NCBI GenBank assembly: GCA_026874595.1
Contig: CM049306.1
Location: 54,774,019-54,838,018 of the forward strand
Direction: 5' to 3'
DNA from: Sipunculus nudus
Taxonomy: Eukaryota; Annelida; Sipuncula; Golfingiida; Sipunculidae
DNA: 64,000 nucleotides
Below are positions 11,926-23,635 of this stretch, in pieces. Both the position numbers and the translations under genes were made by a program. The number at the start of each line of letters is the position of its first letter. The stretch's first letter is position 1. The notes below the pieces were generated by a model. The model was given only the letters and a program-made list of their open reading frames with translations. It was not told the origin of the DNA and did no database searches.

Positions 11926-12636
11926 ATGCTCTACAAAGGGATTAATGATTTCACTTCCACTGAGTACTTTAATATGAGGTTCAAAGGAATAGCCAACGGT
12001 GATTCAAGGAGCCTAACTGTAGGAATATTTTTTTTTTATTACGCCTTAAAATTCACCCCTATCATGCTGCCTCCATCACTTAATCATTTGATGAAATGGC
12101 ACAGTAGAATTATGAGTCAGAATTCAAAGAAAAATTGTTCAAGAGGTTTCCCCAATTTGCAAAATATCTCATTCCTAAGGAAGTGTACTAACAGACCAAT
12201 TAAGGATCTCAAAACTGCCGCTGAAATTACCAGCTCAAAGTCAAGTCAACAAATCTACATCCTGAAGAAGTATGGAATACTTCAGTGTGAAGGTGTCGAG
12301 AGGCTTATAAAGAAGAAAAAAATCACCAGAGGATCGCCCAGTGTACTACAGCAGACACAAATGACATCATCAGTAAAGCTCATTTCGCAGCTCGCCATTG
12401 TGGTTGTGACAAGATGTTAAACACCTTGGGTTTGCAAAAGTCATTGAAGATGCTCTTGAACTCTTTTCTGTCTTGTGTGTCAAGAGAAATGGAAACGTCA
12501 TAAGACCAAATCTTTGTTGTTTTGCCGCTGTTACTGCAGAAAAGACAAGAAACAGTGTCAGACAAACCGGTGCAAATGCTATAAAGCAGGAGACTTTGTG
12601 TGTTACAGCAGTCTAACTTGTCAAAATAAGAATTAG
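11926..12636 (+). pseudogene. Remnant of a KRBA2-like/Ginger integrase ORF, catalytic core deleted
   Basis: Three frames must be joined. The first (ending 12420) contains the SSQQIYILKKYGILQCEGVE block typical of the N-terminal part of KRBA2-like proteins. A second frame (about 12355-12440) gives DIISKAHFAARHCGCDKML, the HxxxxH half of an H2C2 integrase zinc finger. A third (about 12443-12500) gives EDALELFSVLCVKR with the CxxC half. The sequence then jumps directly to a C-terminal cysteine tail at 12508-12636 (CYCRKDKKQCQTNRCKCY, ending in a TAG stop). The whole DDE integrase catalytic domain that should lie between is absent. The family assignment is from memory of motif order. Confidence 0.65.
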
Positions 12637-13150
12637 CCACGTTACGCTTTGAGCAAGCCTTTTCTTTTATGACCATTCTCTATCCTTAACATAAATTATT
12701 GTTTAATAATATTATTGATAATGTAATACTTTTTTTCTTATTTAGGTGTAGAAATTATACAATAAAGCTGTATAGTGTGATACTTTGTAGTGTTATTTAT
12801 AATTGCAGAATGTGGGCAATAGAGCTGTCCAGTAAATTTTTATTTTGTGACTAAAATAATTGTAAATCCTATGTGTTCTATCTTTAAGAAATATATATTT
12901 TACAAATAAAACACTTAATACTTGTATATCAAGTAGAAGTATTTTTACTTAAGAAGCCTAGTAACTAAAATAGTGAAAAGCTGGCCTACAATGAAAACGC
13001 ATTCAGGGATTTCGCGAAATAACCGGAGCAAAATTTCATGGATTACGTGAAATCCCTAGAATATTTTAGTGATTTCATGAAATCCAAAAAAGAAACAGTG
13101 ATTTTACGAATTCCCTGAAAATAAAGGGATTTCACATCTTCACTGTGACA

Positions 13151-13394
13151 TATATATATATATATAGTCATCAGAGCTTAATACCGGGGAAACTATGAAT
13201 ACCGGGAAAAGTGGCGTTGAATCACTCGAAAAGTCGAGAGAATCATAGTTTTAAATACACACACACATACACACACACACACACACATTTATATATATAT
13301 ATAGTCATCAGAGCTTAATACCGGGGAAACTATGAATACCGGGAAAAGTGGCGTTGAATCACTTGAAAAGTCGAGAGAAATCATAGTTTTAAAT

Positions 13395-13425
<31 letters not shown>

Positions 13426-13636
13426 GTCATCAGAGCTTAATACCGGGGAAACTATGAATACCGGGAAAAGTGGCGTTGAATCACTTGAAAAGTCGAGAGA
13501 AATCATAGTTTTAAATACACACACACACACACATATATATATATAGTCATAAGAGCTTAATACCGGGGAAACTATGTATACCGGGAAAAGTGGCGTTGAA
13601 TCACTCGAAAAGTCGAGAGAAATCATAGTTTTAAAT

Positions 13637-13668
<32 letters not shown>

Positions 13669-13755
13669 TCATAAGAGCTTAATACCGGGGAAACTATGTA
13701 TACCGGGAAAAGGGGCGTTGAATCACTCGAAAAGTCGAGAGAATCATAGTTTTAA

Positions 13756-13797
<42 letters not shown>

Positions 13798-13886
13798 TCA
13801 TCAGAGCTTAATACCGGGGAAACTATGAATACCGGGAAAAGTGGCGTTGAATCACTCGAAAACGTCGAGAGAAATCATAGTTTTAA

Positions 13887-13929
<43 letters not shown>

Positions 13930-14018
13930 GTCATCAGAGCTTAATACCGGGGAAACTATGAATACCGGGAAAAGTGGCGTTGAATTACTCGAAAAGTCGA
14001 GAGAAATCATAGTTTTAA

Positions 14019-14062
<44 letters not shown>

Positions 14063-14152
14063 TCATCAGAGCTTAATACCGGGGAAACTATGTATACCGG
14101 GAAAAGTGGCGTTGAATCACTCGAAAAGTCGAGATAAATCATAGTTTTAAAT

Positions 14153-14183
<31 letters not shown>

Positions 14184-14203
14184 GTCATAAGAGCTTAATA
14201 TAT
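13151..14203. repeat. Tandem array: 8 full units plus a partial of a ~120-137 bp hairpin/microsatellite unit
   Basis: Units start with GTCATCAGAGCTTAATACC (or GTCATAAGAG...) at 13167, 13304, 13426, 13546, 13668, 13797, 13930 and 14062. A ninth, truncated unit begins at 14184. Each unit is a ~92-bp core followed by (AC)n and then (TA)n of variable length, which explains the changing period. The core holds inverted repeats: AAACTATGA pairs with TCATAGTTT near the core end, and CTCGA-AAAG-TCGAG forms a tight stem-loop. ORFs on both strands (Cys-Val or Thr-His repeats) are translations of the AC tract. Confidence 0.95.
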
Positions 14204-14310
14204 GTAAAGCAATTTATACACAAAATAAGTTAATCACTGATTTAATCTAGGGTCAGAGACAATAGATATATTCCAAGAGAGATATATTCCAAGCGCCTTG
14301 TTCATTACTT

Positions 14311-15090
14311 AGTTTGATTTATAGATAGAATAAAGATAATTAACAAATATCACTATTTTTCCATGTATCACCGGTTAATGATTGAGTTATAAGGATGTAA
14401 ATGGAAGCATATGATATAGCACAAAACTTAAGAAGACGAAACTTCTATTTGCTAAACATCACCTGAGATATGTGCTCTGCATTCCCATAAAAGGGAAGAT
14501 AAATTCATTATATTTTGATATGCATGAATTACAAACGCTGCATTTCTAAGCGCATGAAGACAGGTTAGCTGAATAGCAGTCTTGAGAATTACGGTTTTCT
14601 GCATTACATTCATGTTAGGCACCGAGACCAGATTATATTATTGTAAGCATAAACTATATAGTGTTTGTCAGATCAGGAGATCAAGAGGTTATCATGACTG
14701 CGTCAGAGTGCAAACTGTACATCACTATGATCTTCAAACTTCTACATTTGTGAGATTCAGCTCTTTTGGTGGGTATATTTTAATTTTGTTTAGAAAATGT
14801 AGATGTATTTACTGATATATTAAACTTATAGTTACTTACAAAATAATTGCATGACTTAAATGTACAGACAAATATGTTACACAATTTACTCATTGTAGAA
14901 TATGGCCAACTGTAGGCCTGACATGATGCAAAGTTGAGGTTCGTTAAAATATATACAAATACCTAAACAATACATAAATAAACAATATTTTAATATATTT
15001 GATAAAATGGGTTATATAGTCCTATGGTATTCCTTATTTTATTTGATAAATAAATATAATATTTTAATAAACACAATATCAAACACTTTT
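14311..15090. repeat. Dispersed repeat Z, copy 2
   Basis: Diverged relative of 6466-7185 in the same orientation. It is followed directly by another old repeat (W, 15120-15540). No gene recognised. Confidence 0.7.
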
Positions 15091-15119
15091 AGTGAATAAC
15101 TTATGTATGAAACATTATG

Positions 15120-15540
15120 AATGCCTTTGTTCGAAATGTTACACCCCCTCCCGAAACATAAAAGTTTCATTAAGCAGAAGGATAGCTTTTGCAAGTGTTG
15201 TGTATGCAGTTGATCAACTGCCGATCACCCTTTTTTGAATTTTGTTATTGCCTTTCTCTTAATACCCGACTTTAACACTCAGAATATTAACCAATGAACA
15301 ATCTACAATATCTACTATTATTCGATTTCGATTTCGGATAAGGCCTAATTGCAAAATGAGAGAAATTAAATTTGAGTGAAGTCGTATAGTATTCCTACAT
15401 ATAGATTCGACTAATGCAACAAACTGATATAGTGTTTTAACATTTTTCTTACTGTATGACCGCTTTGGTTTATTTAATGTTTTATAAATGTCAAATGTAG
15501 GAATATATATAGAGACTCTTATGAAGAGGCTTCTCAAATA
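15120..15540. repeat. Dispersed repeat W, copy 1
   Basis: Colinear with about 18020-18680 at low identity. Shared landmarks are GGATAGCTTTT, TTGAAT-TT-TTATTGCCTTTC and TATTATTCGATTT...AAATTGCAAAATGAGAG. The ORF on the minus strand at 15259-15537 runs across it without a domain. Confidence 0.55.
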
Positions 15541-16439
15541 CCTATTAATATTTGATTTACGTTAACATGGTTAGTGACGCAACTATCTAAAAACTACAAC
15601 AACATAAATAATGGTCAAGGAAAGATAGTAAACGTGAGAATGACTGAATAACAATAATAATTAAACAAGCCGTGGGCCTTGTTTATCTAGAAAAAAGTGA
15701 TTCCCACTTCCCCTGCAACAGGCGCTTATGACAAAGAGGACAATAGTCCACTTCCCAGGATACCATTCCAACCACATATTTTGGAACAAATATTTTGGAT
15801 ATACAGAAGTAATATCGATCATATTTCTTCACTATTTGCCATAAATGCATTTGGTTTGAAAAAGCAACAACATACATTCTAGGTTAACGGATCTGATGGT
15901 GTAATTACGGACCACTTGACCCAATAATGGATCCCATGAAAATTTTATATTCATATTCATTGACATCATACATTTAACGAGTAATATGTCACTTCACTAT
16001 AGACATACAGAAAAAAATCAACTACTAAACTAAGACAGACATTCACTATTGTGTTCTATACCTGCGTGTACCAAAAAATGCGAACTGTGGACACACACAC
16101 AAACACCGACCTAGATATACGAGTCCTTTACTGATTTATTTGTGAATAGCACCTTAGACAGAGAAAAGAAAAAGTTCGATTGAATATGGATCAGTTCATA
16201 AGAATATAAGCAAATGTAGTCCATTAGTTAGTCACACTCTTGCCGCATTTGATTCCATAAGTATTCAGTCTAATTCGGCCTAATTATCTGAATACCGGCT
16301 AGAAAAATTAAGAAAGGTGCCTATTTCATATGAGATATAAAATATTAGGGCTACTACACTGGCACACAGGATTTTAACTTTCCCACTCACAGTCATCAGT
16401 AAAGATTAGTATTGGGGCAAGATAGTTTGATCTTTGAAA
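15541..16439. other. No gene seen
   Basis: AT-rich sequence with frequent stops in all frames and no recognised repeat. Confidence 0.5.
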
Positions 16440-16800
16440 TATGACGTTAAAACATCTGGTACGGGTGTGTCTATTCATCTTATATATGTTTGCCCTATGC
16501 TGAATTATAGGTCACAAAATTATAATATAATTAACATACACCGGGCCTTATCAATGCACGTAGGAAGCGTATCCACGCATCCCAACCTTGTCACATGTAT
16601 ACCGGAAGCCACTTTTGACACAAAGGCACACGGGCAGGTAGGAAGCATTTTATTGACATATTATCAAATTATCATTCGTTATGTGGACTCTACACTTAAA
16701 AAGACAACTTGAACTGGAGAAGACGCACCTATAATGCGTTAGATATATGTGTGCCACTGGTTAATATTTTCTTGGTCATGTTCACGCTGACCTTGATACT
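16440..16800. repeat. Ancient relative of repeat X
   Basis: Order-preserving similarity to 5090-5290: TAGGTCACAAAATTATAA, then an ACACACAAGGCC-like block, TCAATGCAYRT, and GTCACATGTATACCGGAAG...TTTTGACA...GGGCAGGTA. Strongly diverged, so the assignment is moderate. Confidence 0.45.
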
Positions 16801-18019
16801 ACGTGCTTGGAATGGAGGAAGGAATTGTGCAATATTCAGATTCTGTATGTGATGTCACAGTTCTCTACAATCAGAAAAATCTTGTATTAATAGAATATAT
16901 ATTCTCCTTATACGTAAATTTCCTGAAAAAGTATATATTACACAGGGTAAAAATGACGGAGCGGTACCTAATTTTGATCCTTGTTCCGCAAAATGGCCTT
17001 TAAGCACAGATCGTCCCCCGCCATGTGCTATCTAGGAGTGTCTGGCATCAATGATGCAAAAATATCATCATACCTTGGAAACATTCCCTTTGAAATTCAA
17101 AACATTTGCAAAATACAAACTAAATTTGAAAAAGAAAATGAATAACATGGTTGTCCTTCAGTTTTTCAGATGACCCTATTTTTAATTGAGATAAAGGAAG
17201 CACGTAATTTGTAAACTGCACAGATTTGAACAAGAGACCAAAAGGTCAGGTCTTACATTGACTAAATATTGTGCCTGATAGTGGGTAAATAACAGAACAA
17301 ACATTAAAATTGAAAATACCCTTTAAGTTGTTATACAAAAAAACTGGTTGTAATGGTTTACCAAGAAATAATGTTGTTTGTATTTTTATTTACATTTGCA
17401 ACTAGATTTTACATTATGCAATGAAATTGTAAAATGTTGCGATTGGTAAAAGTTGCATCTGGTAACAGTTTAATTTCTTGTTTAATCAGTTTAATCCTTG
17501 TTCTAGGATAAAGTTGCCTTGGTGGCAAGCTAAAATTTAAATATTTCCGAACTGTTTCAGGAATAAGCAGTAAATACCATTTCTGCTTACAGAGAGTAAG
17601 CAAAAATAGGTGGTACAATCTGCAGGCAATACTCACATTATCACATGCATCATTAAACAAATATACAAAATTTTGTATTGACTTCTGCATTGGTTCCTGA
17701 GATAGCAATTAAAACGTTTTACATCACATACAAAGACGTGAAATAATAAAACTTTACAATCAGCAGAGTCCTGTTCAAACATCATTTTAATAAAAAAATC
17801 CACTAAGTTTAGTATTTATGAATTCCCCTTGCAGAGACGAATTCTTGTATATGATTTGGAGGCCAAAGTGCTCTTATTTTCTGACTGAGTGAATTTTGGA
17901 AATGGGATGGAGCGGGACATAAGGCGGACAATTTTTGTAGTTCTCCCTCCTACGGAATTAAATCATCACTGGTATTAAAGGTATGAAGGATTACGGCTGA
18001 ACTGTTACAATACATACCA
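16801..18019. other. No gene seen
   Basis: AT-rich. The longest ORFs here (plus 16803-17003, minus 17409-17708) show no motif, signal peptide or splice context that I can defend. Confidence 0.5.
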
Positions 18020-18680
18020 ACCCCACCAAATTCAAGTTTCCCCTTATCAGTAGGATAGCTTTTATATGTGCAAACCTCTCATTTACTATTTCTTTGAATG
18101 TTGGTATTGCCTTTCCTTTAAAAAACAGGCAATATAAAGAGCAGAATTCCTTTGGTATAAACACCAATACTGCTTAATTATCACAAAATTGATACTAGAT
18201 TTCATTCTTTAGTTGTGTTTAAGAAATAAACATGATCCGACTTACTTTTCTGTTTTATGGACTAAACTGTGTGCAACTTCATCCACGAGTAAACAACATA
18301 CCCGTACAGTGTTTACACCCAAAATGACTACATTTTGTTTAAAATGACTGAATACATTTTTGACTGGTTCGGACATTTAAGTACCTCTTCTGTTAGCCTA
18401 TTATACAAAAAGGGAACCCATGATTTATGTGAACCAGCATGGCGTTTGTGACTTTGACTTGCTCAGGTAAAACTATAATCATCCAGTTCTTGACTTTATT
18501 AATCATAACATAAACCTATGAATTACCCTGTACAATGAAATACACTAGGCTTCTTCAATATTTATTGTTATTCGATTTTGAGATGAGGCCAAATTACAAA
18601 ATGAGAGGTTCAATTTGTGTCGTCTGATATGCCTAAGCATCGGTTTGATATATACTCAAGATTTATATATTTTGTTTTTA
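18020..18680. repeat. Dispersed repeat W, copy 2
   Basis: Diverged copy of 15120-15540, with an internal insertion of roughly 300 bp between the GGATAGCTTTT...TTGCCTTTCC block and the TTATTCGATTTTGAGATGAGG block. Confidence 0.5.
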
Positions 18681-20939
18681 CCTTTATTCGCTAGGGTGTC
18701 GACGCTTTTGTTATTGTGAAATATTTAAAATTTATAAATATTTACAGGGTTTTATGTGGGTCTTATTTAAAGAGTTGGGGAAGGGAGAAAAACATTTTTC
18801 TAGTCACAATTATTCTCCCATGATTTTAAAAGCCTCTCGAAACATGCATCTCATCATTGCAAATGTAACAGACACGAAAATATATGTTTCGATTGGGCAG
18901 GCCATTTCATACCGTATTTGTTACGGATTCTAGACGAATGGGTAGAATGACTAACAGTCCTCAAAAAAGGCTTTTTGTCCATAGTCTTTTGAAAATAGAT
19001 AACAGTGACCTTATAACGGGTTTTTACCAGGAACTGGTAGATGCTAAGTTTCTACGGCAAACTGCTAAGATTTAAGGGTACTCACATTTGTTTGAACTCG
19101 AAGCTCACAAAATAATTTATTGACAAAATATTTGCCAAAAGACCTCCGTGTATGTTATATTATTCTAGCCCTAACAGATGCAAATTTTGCACTGTCTTGG
19201 TGTTCAAAGTCATTTTTTTGTCCCGTAACTAGCAGAATATAGGCCAGCATAATCTGGTTTAACAATACCAAAGAAGTTGCTTTTCTCCTCCCTAGAAGTA
19301 GAGTTGGAAGTTCCTAGGTGAAAAGGTTACGATTTATATCGACTGAATGGAGGACGGACAAAGGGTGATCGCTATAGCCACAGTCAGCAGAGCTAAAAAC
19401 TGAAGAATTGTTGATGGGAACGTCTTGCAGCTAGCCGTCAGCGTCCTTCTAATCCGGAAGTGATAAATACCTTTTGGAACTTTTGACGTGCTTTTCTACC
19501 ATTTCCTGCTTTTAAATTGAGTAAACCACGCATGAACCTGTCGGATTCAGTTTTGGTAGTTACAATTGTTCTTAATTTCAAAAATGGGCATAGTTTTTCA
19601 CAACATGACAAAATATCTTTCGTGTTATTCATTTAAATGATCTCAGCCCTGAAATATTATCGTTGATAAGTTGTGTAATTTAAAAATAATAATAATAATT
19701 ATAAAAAATCAAACAAACAGGCGAAGCTTTGCTTAATGAACTATGACTGAGAAAAGCAGAACAAACAATCTTGACTAGGTCTGTAAGCTGATTTGTGTTA
19801 ATATGGTTATCCTTATAAATAACATGGTCGAATCAGGTTTGATATTCCCAAGAATAATATAGCAAGGATCCACCAGATAGCGCCAGGGCTTGAACAAGGT
19901 GAAACCTTGTACAATGTACCTCTTTGTGTCTATAGCCTATCACAGTTCCAAAGAGCACATAATAATGCATTGAATTTATGGGCCAACATGGTTACCCAGT
20001 GTACCATTCAGACAAAGGGGACGGGACGTGAAGATTATCTTTGGATCTTGAATGAGAAATGACGCCCTTCAGAATGTGTCATTAATGCTCCCATAAGAAC
20101 ACAAGCCACCAAGACCTGTGTACGTTAAACGTTTCTCAACTAGGGTTACTCAAGTGCATGTACGTACGCTAGTTCTATTTAGTCGTATTGACCAACGCTC
20201 CTGTGACGGATCCATCAAAGTATCAAGACCCAGTGCAAAAAAGAGACATTTTTACATAGCAGTTAATTCAGTCCGACCCTTGTTCCATATAGATTCATTA
20301 TATTTCTTAACAAAAAGCTCGTTAAAGCATGTATGGTTAATTTGCAAAAGGCTGTTTTTTATTAACCACATTTGAACGGATAGTTTTTTACATGTTTGTG
20401 ACGGTGAGTATCTTGAATTCATTATTTTATGTTTTAATTTTCTCAAAAGCCTGACATTTCGAAATTTACGTTTGAGTTACATCTTTCGTCTGGTTATGTC
20501 TTCTCAATAAAGTTGTATATTGTAAAATATTTGAACTACACAAGTTGAATGGTTGTGTTAAACGTTATATTGTCATGGTGAAGCGAATGCTTTGAAGCGA
20601 ATGCTTTGTTTCAATCTAATCCACGATTTAAAAATGAGTCAAAGTGTCAAAATGCGGTTTGGGATGGTTTAGTGGAAGCTGCATATATATTCTATGTTTC
20701 TAGGACTATTGAATGGTGTGTACTGCAATTAGTAACATATATAAAACATCCATTCTATCTGTCTCACTAGAAGACGCAGGGGCCTTGCGCTCTTACAGAG
20801 AAAATTTTACTTGAATATACATGGCAATGAAAGAAACATATGAAACTCTGATTTTTATTACGGCTGTAGCCATAATATAAGCTACAAATCAGTTAAAGCC
20901 TCCAACAAGTCACATGATCAGTATTTTACACTGTTAGCT
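18681..20939. other. No gene seen
   Basis: AT-rich intergenic DNA. An AATAATAATAAT run lies near 19686. Short ORFs (18884-19075, 19438-19632, 20118-20375) lack recognisable features. Confidence 0.45.
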
Positions 20940-20947
20940 GTAGACAT

Positions 20948-21330
20948 TTTATTGCTTGCCGGAATCAAAGATTTCGGCAAGTATGTTGGTCAGTTACGTA
21001 TGCTTGATTGTCTGTCTGTCTGTTTGCCAGCGCCCTACATGCCACAATTTTTAAGCCATTGCTCTGAAACTTGATAACCTTCGGAGCCTATTGATATTGG
21101 CCGTGATCGGTTAAAGGTCAAGATCATTTAACCATAAGATGACTGCTAAATGATAAATATTTTTTACTTGTCTCAGATGTTATTCTAAATATTTCAAGTT
21201 ATATGTATGAAAATGAAGAAATCTTAGGTTGCGTCACTAGTCCTATGCAGTAGTAAAACTGTTCTATACTAGAAGGCATATCAAGTTTCATGATACTGTA
21301 CAGATTTTTCTGAGAAATCTGGCCTTTTGT
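20948..21330. repeat. Dispersed repeat with terminal stem-loop and (TCTG)n
   Basis: Begins with CTTGCCGGAATC-AAAG-ATTTCGGCAAG, an 11-12 bp stem with one mismatch. A short TGTCTGTCTGTCTG tract follows at about 21010, then a GCTCTGAAACTTGATAA-type block that I associate with common mollusc repeats. Family name unknown. Confidence 0.45.
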
Positions 21331-21684
21331 ATGAATGTACAAATGTGTTAAACTCAGTCCAGCTTATGCCGATGTTTCCATTCCGTAAGCTACATTATAT
21401 AAGTGAGAGTGACCCAGCGTGCACTACATAAGAAGGCCTGTCATATAGTGATTTACATTTCTCATCCTCGTGTTGCGAACCTAGCATTCTCTTTAACCAG
21501 CGGGTTTCCTTTGTATATTGTATTTAATGTATTTGTCCACAAAATATCTATTAACTTGATTAAGCTAGATTGCAAAGTTTTATTTTGCAATTCAGCACCA
21601 AATAATTATCAATATATTAAAATACATGTTGAATGTCATCTCATATCCAACTAAGCCATCTGCAATGCTTTTATTTCCGCGTCA

Positions 21685-23635
21685 CACCTGTGGCCACCAT
21701 ACTGTTAGCATTCAAGTTTTGACTCCCTATTTTTAGAGCGTGATATCTTGTGTAATGTTAACGATAACAAAGAAAGCGGGCGAGACGCTTAGGTATACGG
21801 CGAAAGGACAGTTGATCTTCAGTCCGATAAGCCTAACTGTTCGTCACACTAGTAAGGCGCAAATTGCCGAAATGGGCGTGTGTTGTTTGTTTATGGAGGA
21901 ACGTACAGCTTATTATCATTGTCGCGTTTGGCATTAATTATTTTGTGATTGTTTACCTGTCGTCTTGATTTAATCTATAAGTACACTAGGTCAAACATTG
22001 CACAAACATGTTGGCATGTTTAAGACATTTAGACGGCACCAAAAGTTTAGTAGCACTAGCACAGATTAAATAACAAATAAATTCGACAATGTACACCCGG
22101 ATGTGTTTTATAGACAAGGCTAAATATTTCTCAAGCGTCCGAGAAGAAACGTTTTTTTTTTATAATGTAGACAGTGCTCAAGAAACATAACGTTCTTCTT
22201 GGCAAGGAGTCAGATACAAACAACGTGAAGTTAAAATGCGGTGAAAATTACCTGGAGTGAAATTTTCAAGAGCGCAACATTGAAATCCATAAACTCAAGA
22301 CATGAACTCTTTGGTATAATGAAACACTTTCAATTCAGGGAAGGGTATCTTTGTATTCAAGGAGTGAGTTCGAATTACCCAGTTGCCTGAAAGGTTAAAA
22401 TGACGACTTATGGCCATTTTTAACTTCACATATAAAACATGAAATAAAGAAGTTACCCACTCTGTCTGGTTATCATCATACCCACATGGTATGGTTGTTA
22501 TCCTACCTCCTCAGTAAGATTCTAGCAACTATGTATGGTTACCATCCTACCCACATGGTATGGTTACCATCCTACCCACTCTGTATGCTTATCATCCTAC
22601 ACACTATGTTTGGTTATCGTTCTACCCACTCTGTATGGTAACCATCCAACCCACTCTTTATGGTTACCATCCTACCCACTCTGTATGCTTATCATCCTAC
22701 ACACTATGTTTGGTTATCGTTCTACCCTCATGTATGGTTACCATCCTATCCACTCTTTAGATTATCATTCTTCCCACTCTGTATGATTACCATTTTACTC
22801 AATCCGTTTATACGGTTCCCATCCTACTCATCCCGTATATATGGTTATCATCCTACTCACTCTGTATACATGGTTACCATCTTACTCACTCTGTATACAT
22901 GATAACCATCTTACTCACTCCGAATAAATGGTTACCATTTTGCTCCGTATACATGGTTAACATCCTACTCACTCATTAGAAGGTGCCACAGGCATAAATA
23001 TGGAATATCGTAGCATTTAATGATTTTTATTTTGATGGATCAATCCTACACTGGACTAAAGATGTCTAAAGTCCCTGTATCAACAGTATTAGTTGTAAAA
23101 AAAGAGAACGACCATTATCTGTGATGCCTAAGATATGTTCTTCATAGCTTCACCAATCTCGCGCTTGAATACAATACGTTGTATCCTTTTACGCGTCATT
23201 GTGCGTCTCAACACATACAGGTTCCACATTTGATTGGTCTCCCCTTTGGGGTAATACCCTGTCTAAGATGCGAACTTACGTAATACAAATGATTGGGTAA
23301 TAATATGAACTAGATAAAAATTAGGTTCATATTGAATTATGAGTCATATGACATCAACCCATGTGACTTAAGCACAAATACGTCTTTCAAGTATTCAAGC
23401 ACAATACAACGATATGAACAATCACCTGTTTTCATATTTGTTGATTTTTATGAAGCACTCACAAATATAAAGTAAACACTTTAGCCATATGCAAGAAAAT
23501 CATTAGGCAAATTAAAATTTAAAACTTACTTGCTAGAGAATTTGTTCTTGCCTATACACTCCTTAATGCGCATGTTTAGGATAGATCAGACTTAATCGAG
23601 TCAAGTGTTGAATATATGCTTTTTTAAGACTTGGA
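21685..23635. repeat. Higher-order tandem repeat, unit 1 (short minisatellite)
   Basis: First of three head-to-tail copies. Each copy starts with CACCTGTGGCCACCATACTG and ends with AAGACTTGGA. This copy is about 1.95 kb because its inner 25-bp minisatellite is only about 530 bp long. Unit 1 has slightly more sequence differences than units 2 and 3 have from each other. Confidence 0.95.
22451..22980. repeat. 25-bp minisatellite, short allele-like array in unit 1
   Basis: Tandem copies of TATGGTTACCATCCTACCCACTCTG and close variants (ACACACTATG, CCCACATGG endings), becoming irregular toward the right end. It is about half the length of the arrays in the other two units. Confidence 0.95.

Larger units (their letters stand above)
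11548..13150 (+). mobile_element. Internally deleted Ginger-like (integrase-type) DNA transposon
   Basis: The left end TGTTACAG and the right end CACTGTGACA are the termini of imperfect long inverted repeats. Inverting the right end aligns with the left through AAATCCCTTTA, TTCAGGGAA and ATGAAATCACTAAA-like blocks for about 100 bp. The flanks on both sides are TATA, compatible with a 4-bp target duplication but uninformative inside a TA microsatellite. The body carries pieces of a KRBA2-like/Ginger-type integrase protein (11926-12636) without its catalytic core. TGT ends, long TIRs and 4-bp duplications fit the Ginger group as I know it. At 1603 bp and without a DDE core it would be non-autonomous. 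Confidence 0.75.

Noticed and set aside
13381-14172. Long ORFs with Cys-Val or Thr-His repeats
   Set aside because: They are translations of (AC)n tracts within a tandem array and occur on both strands.
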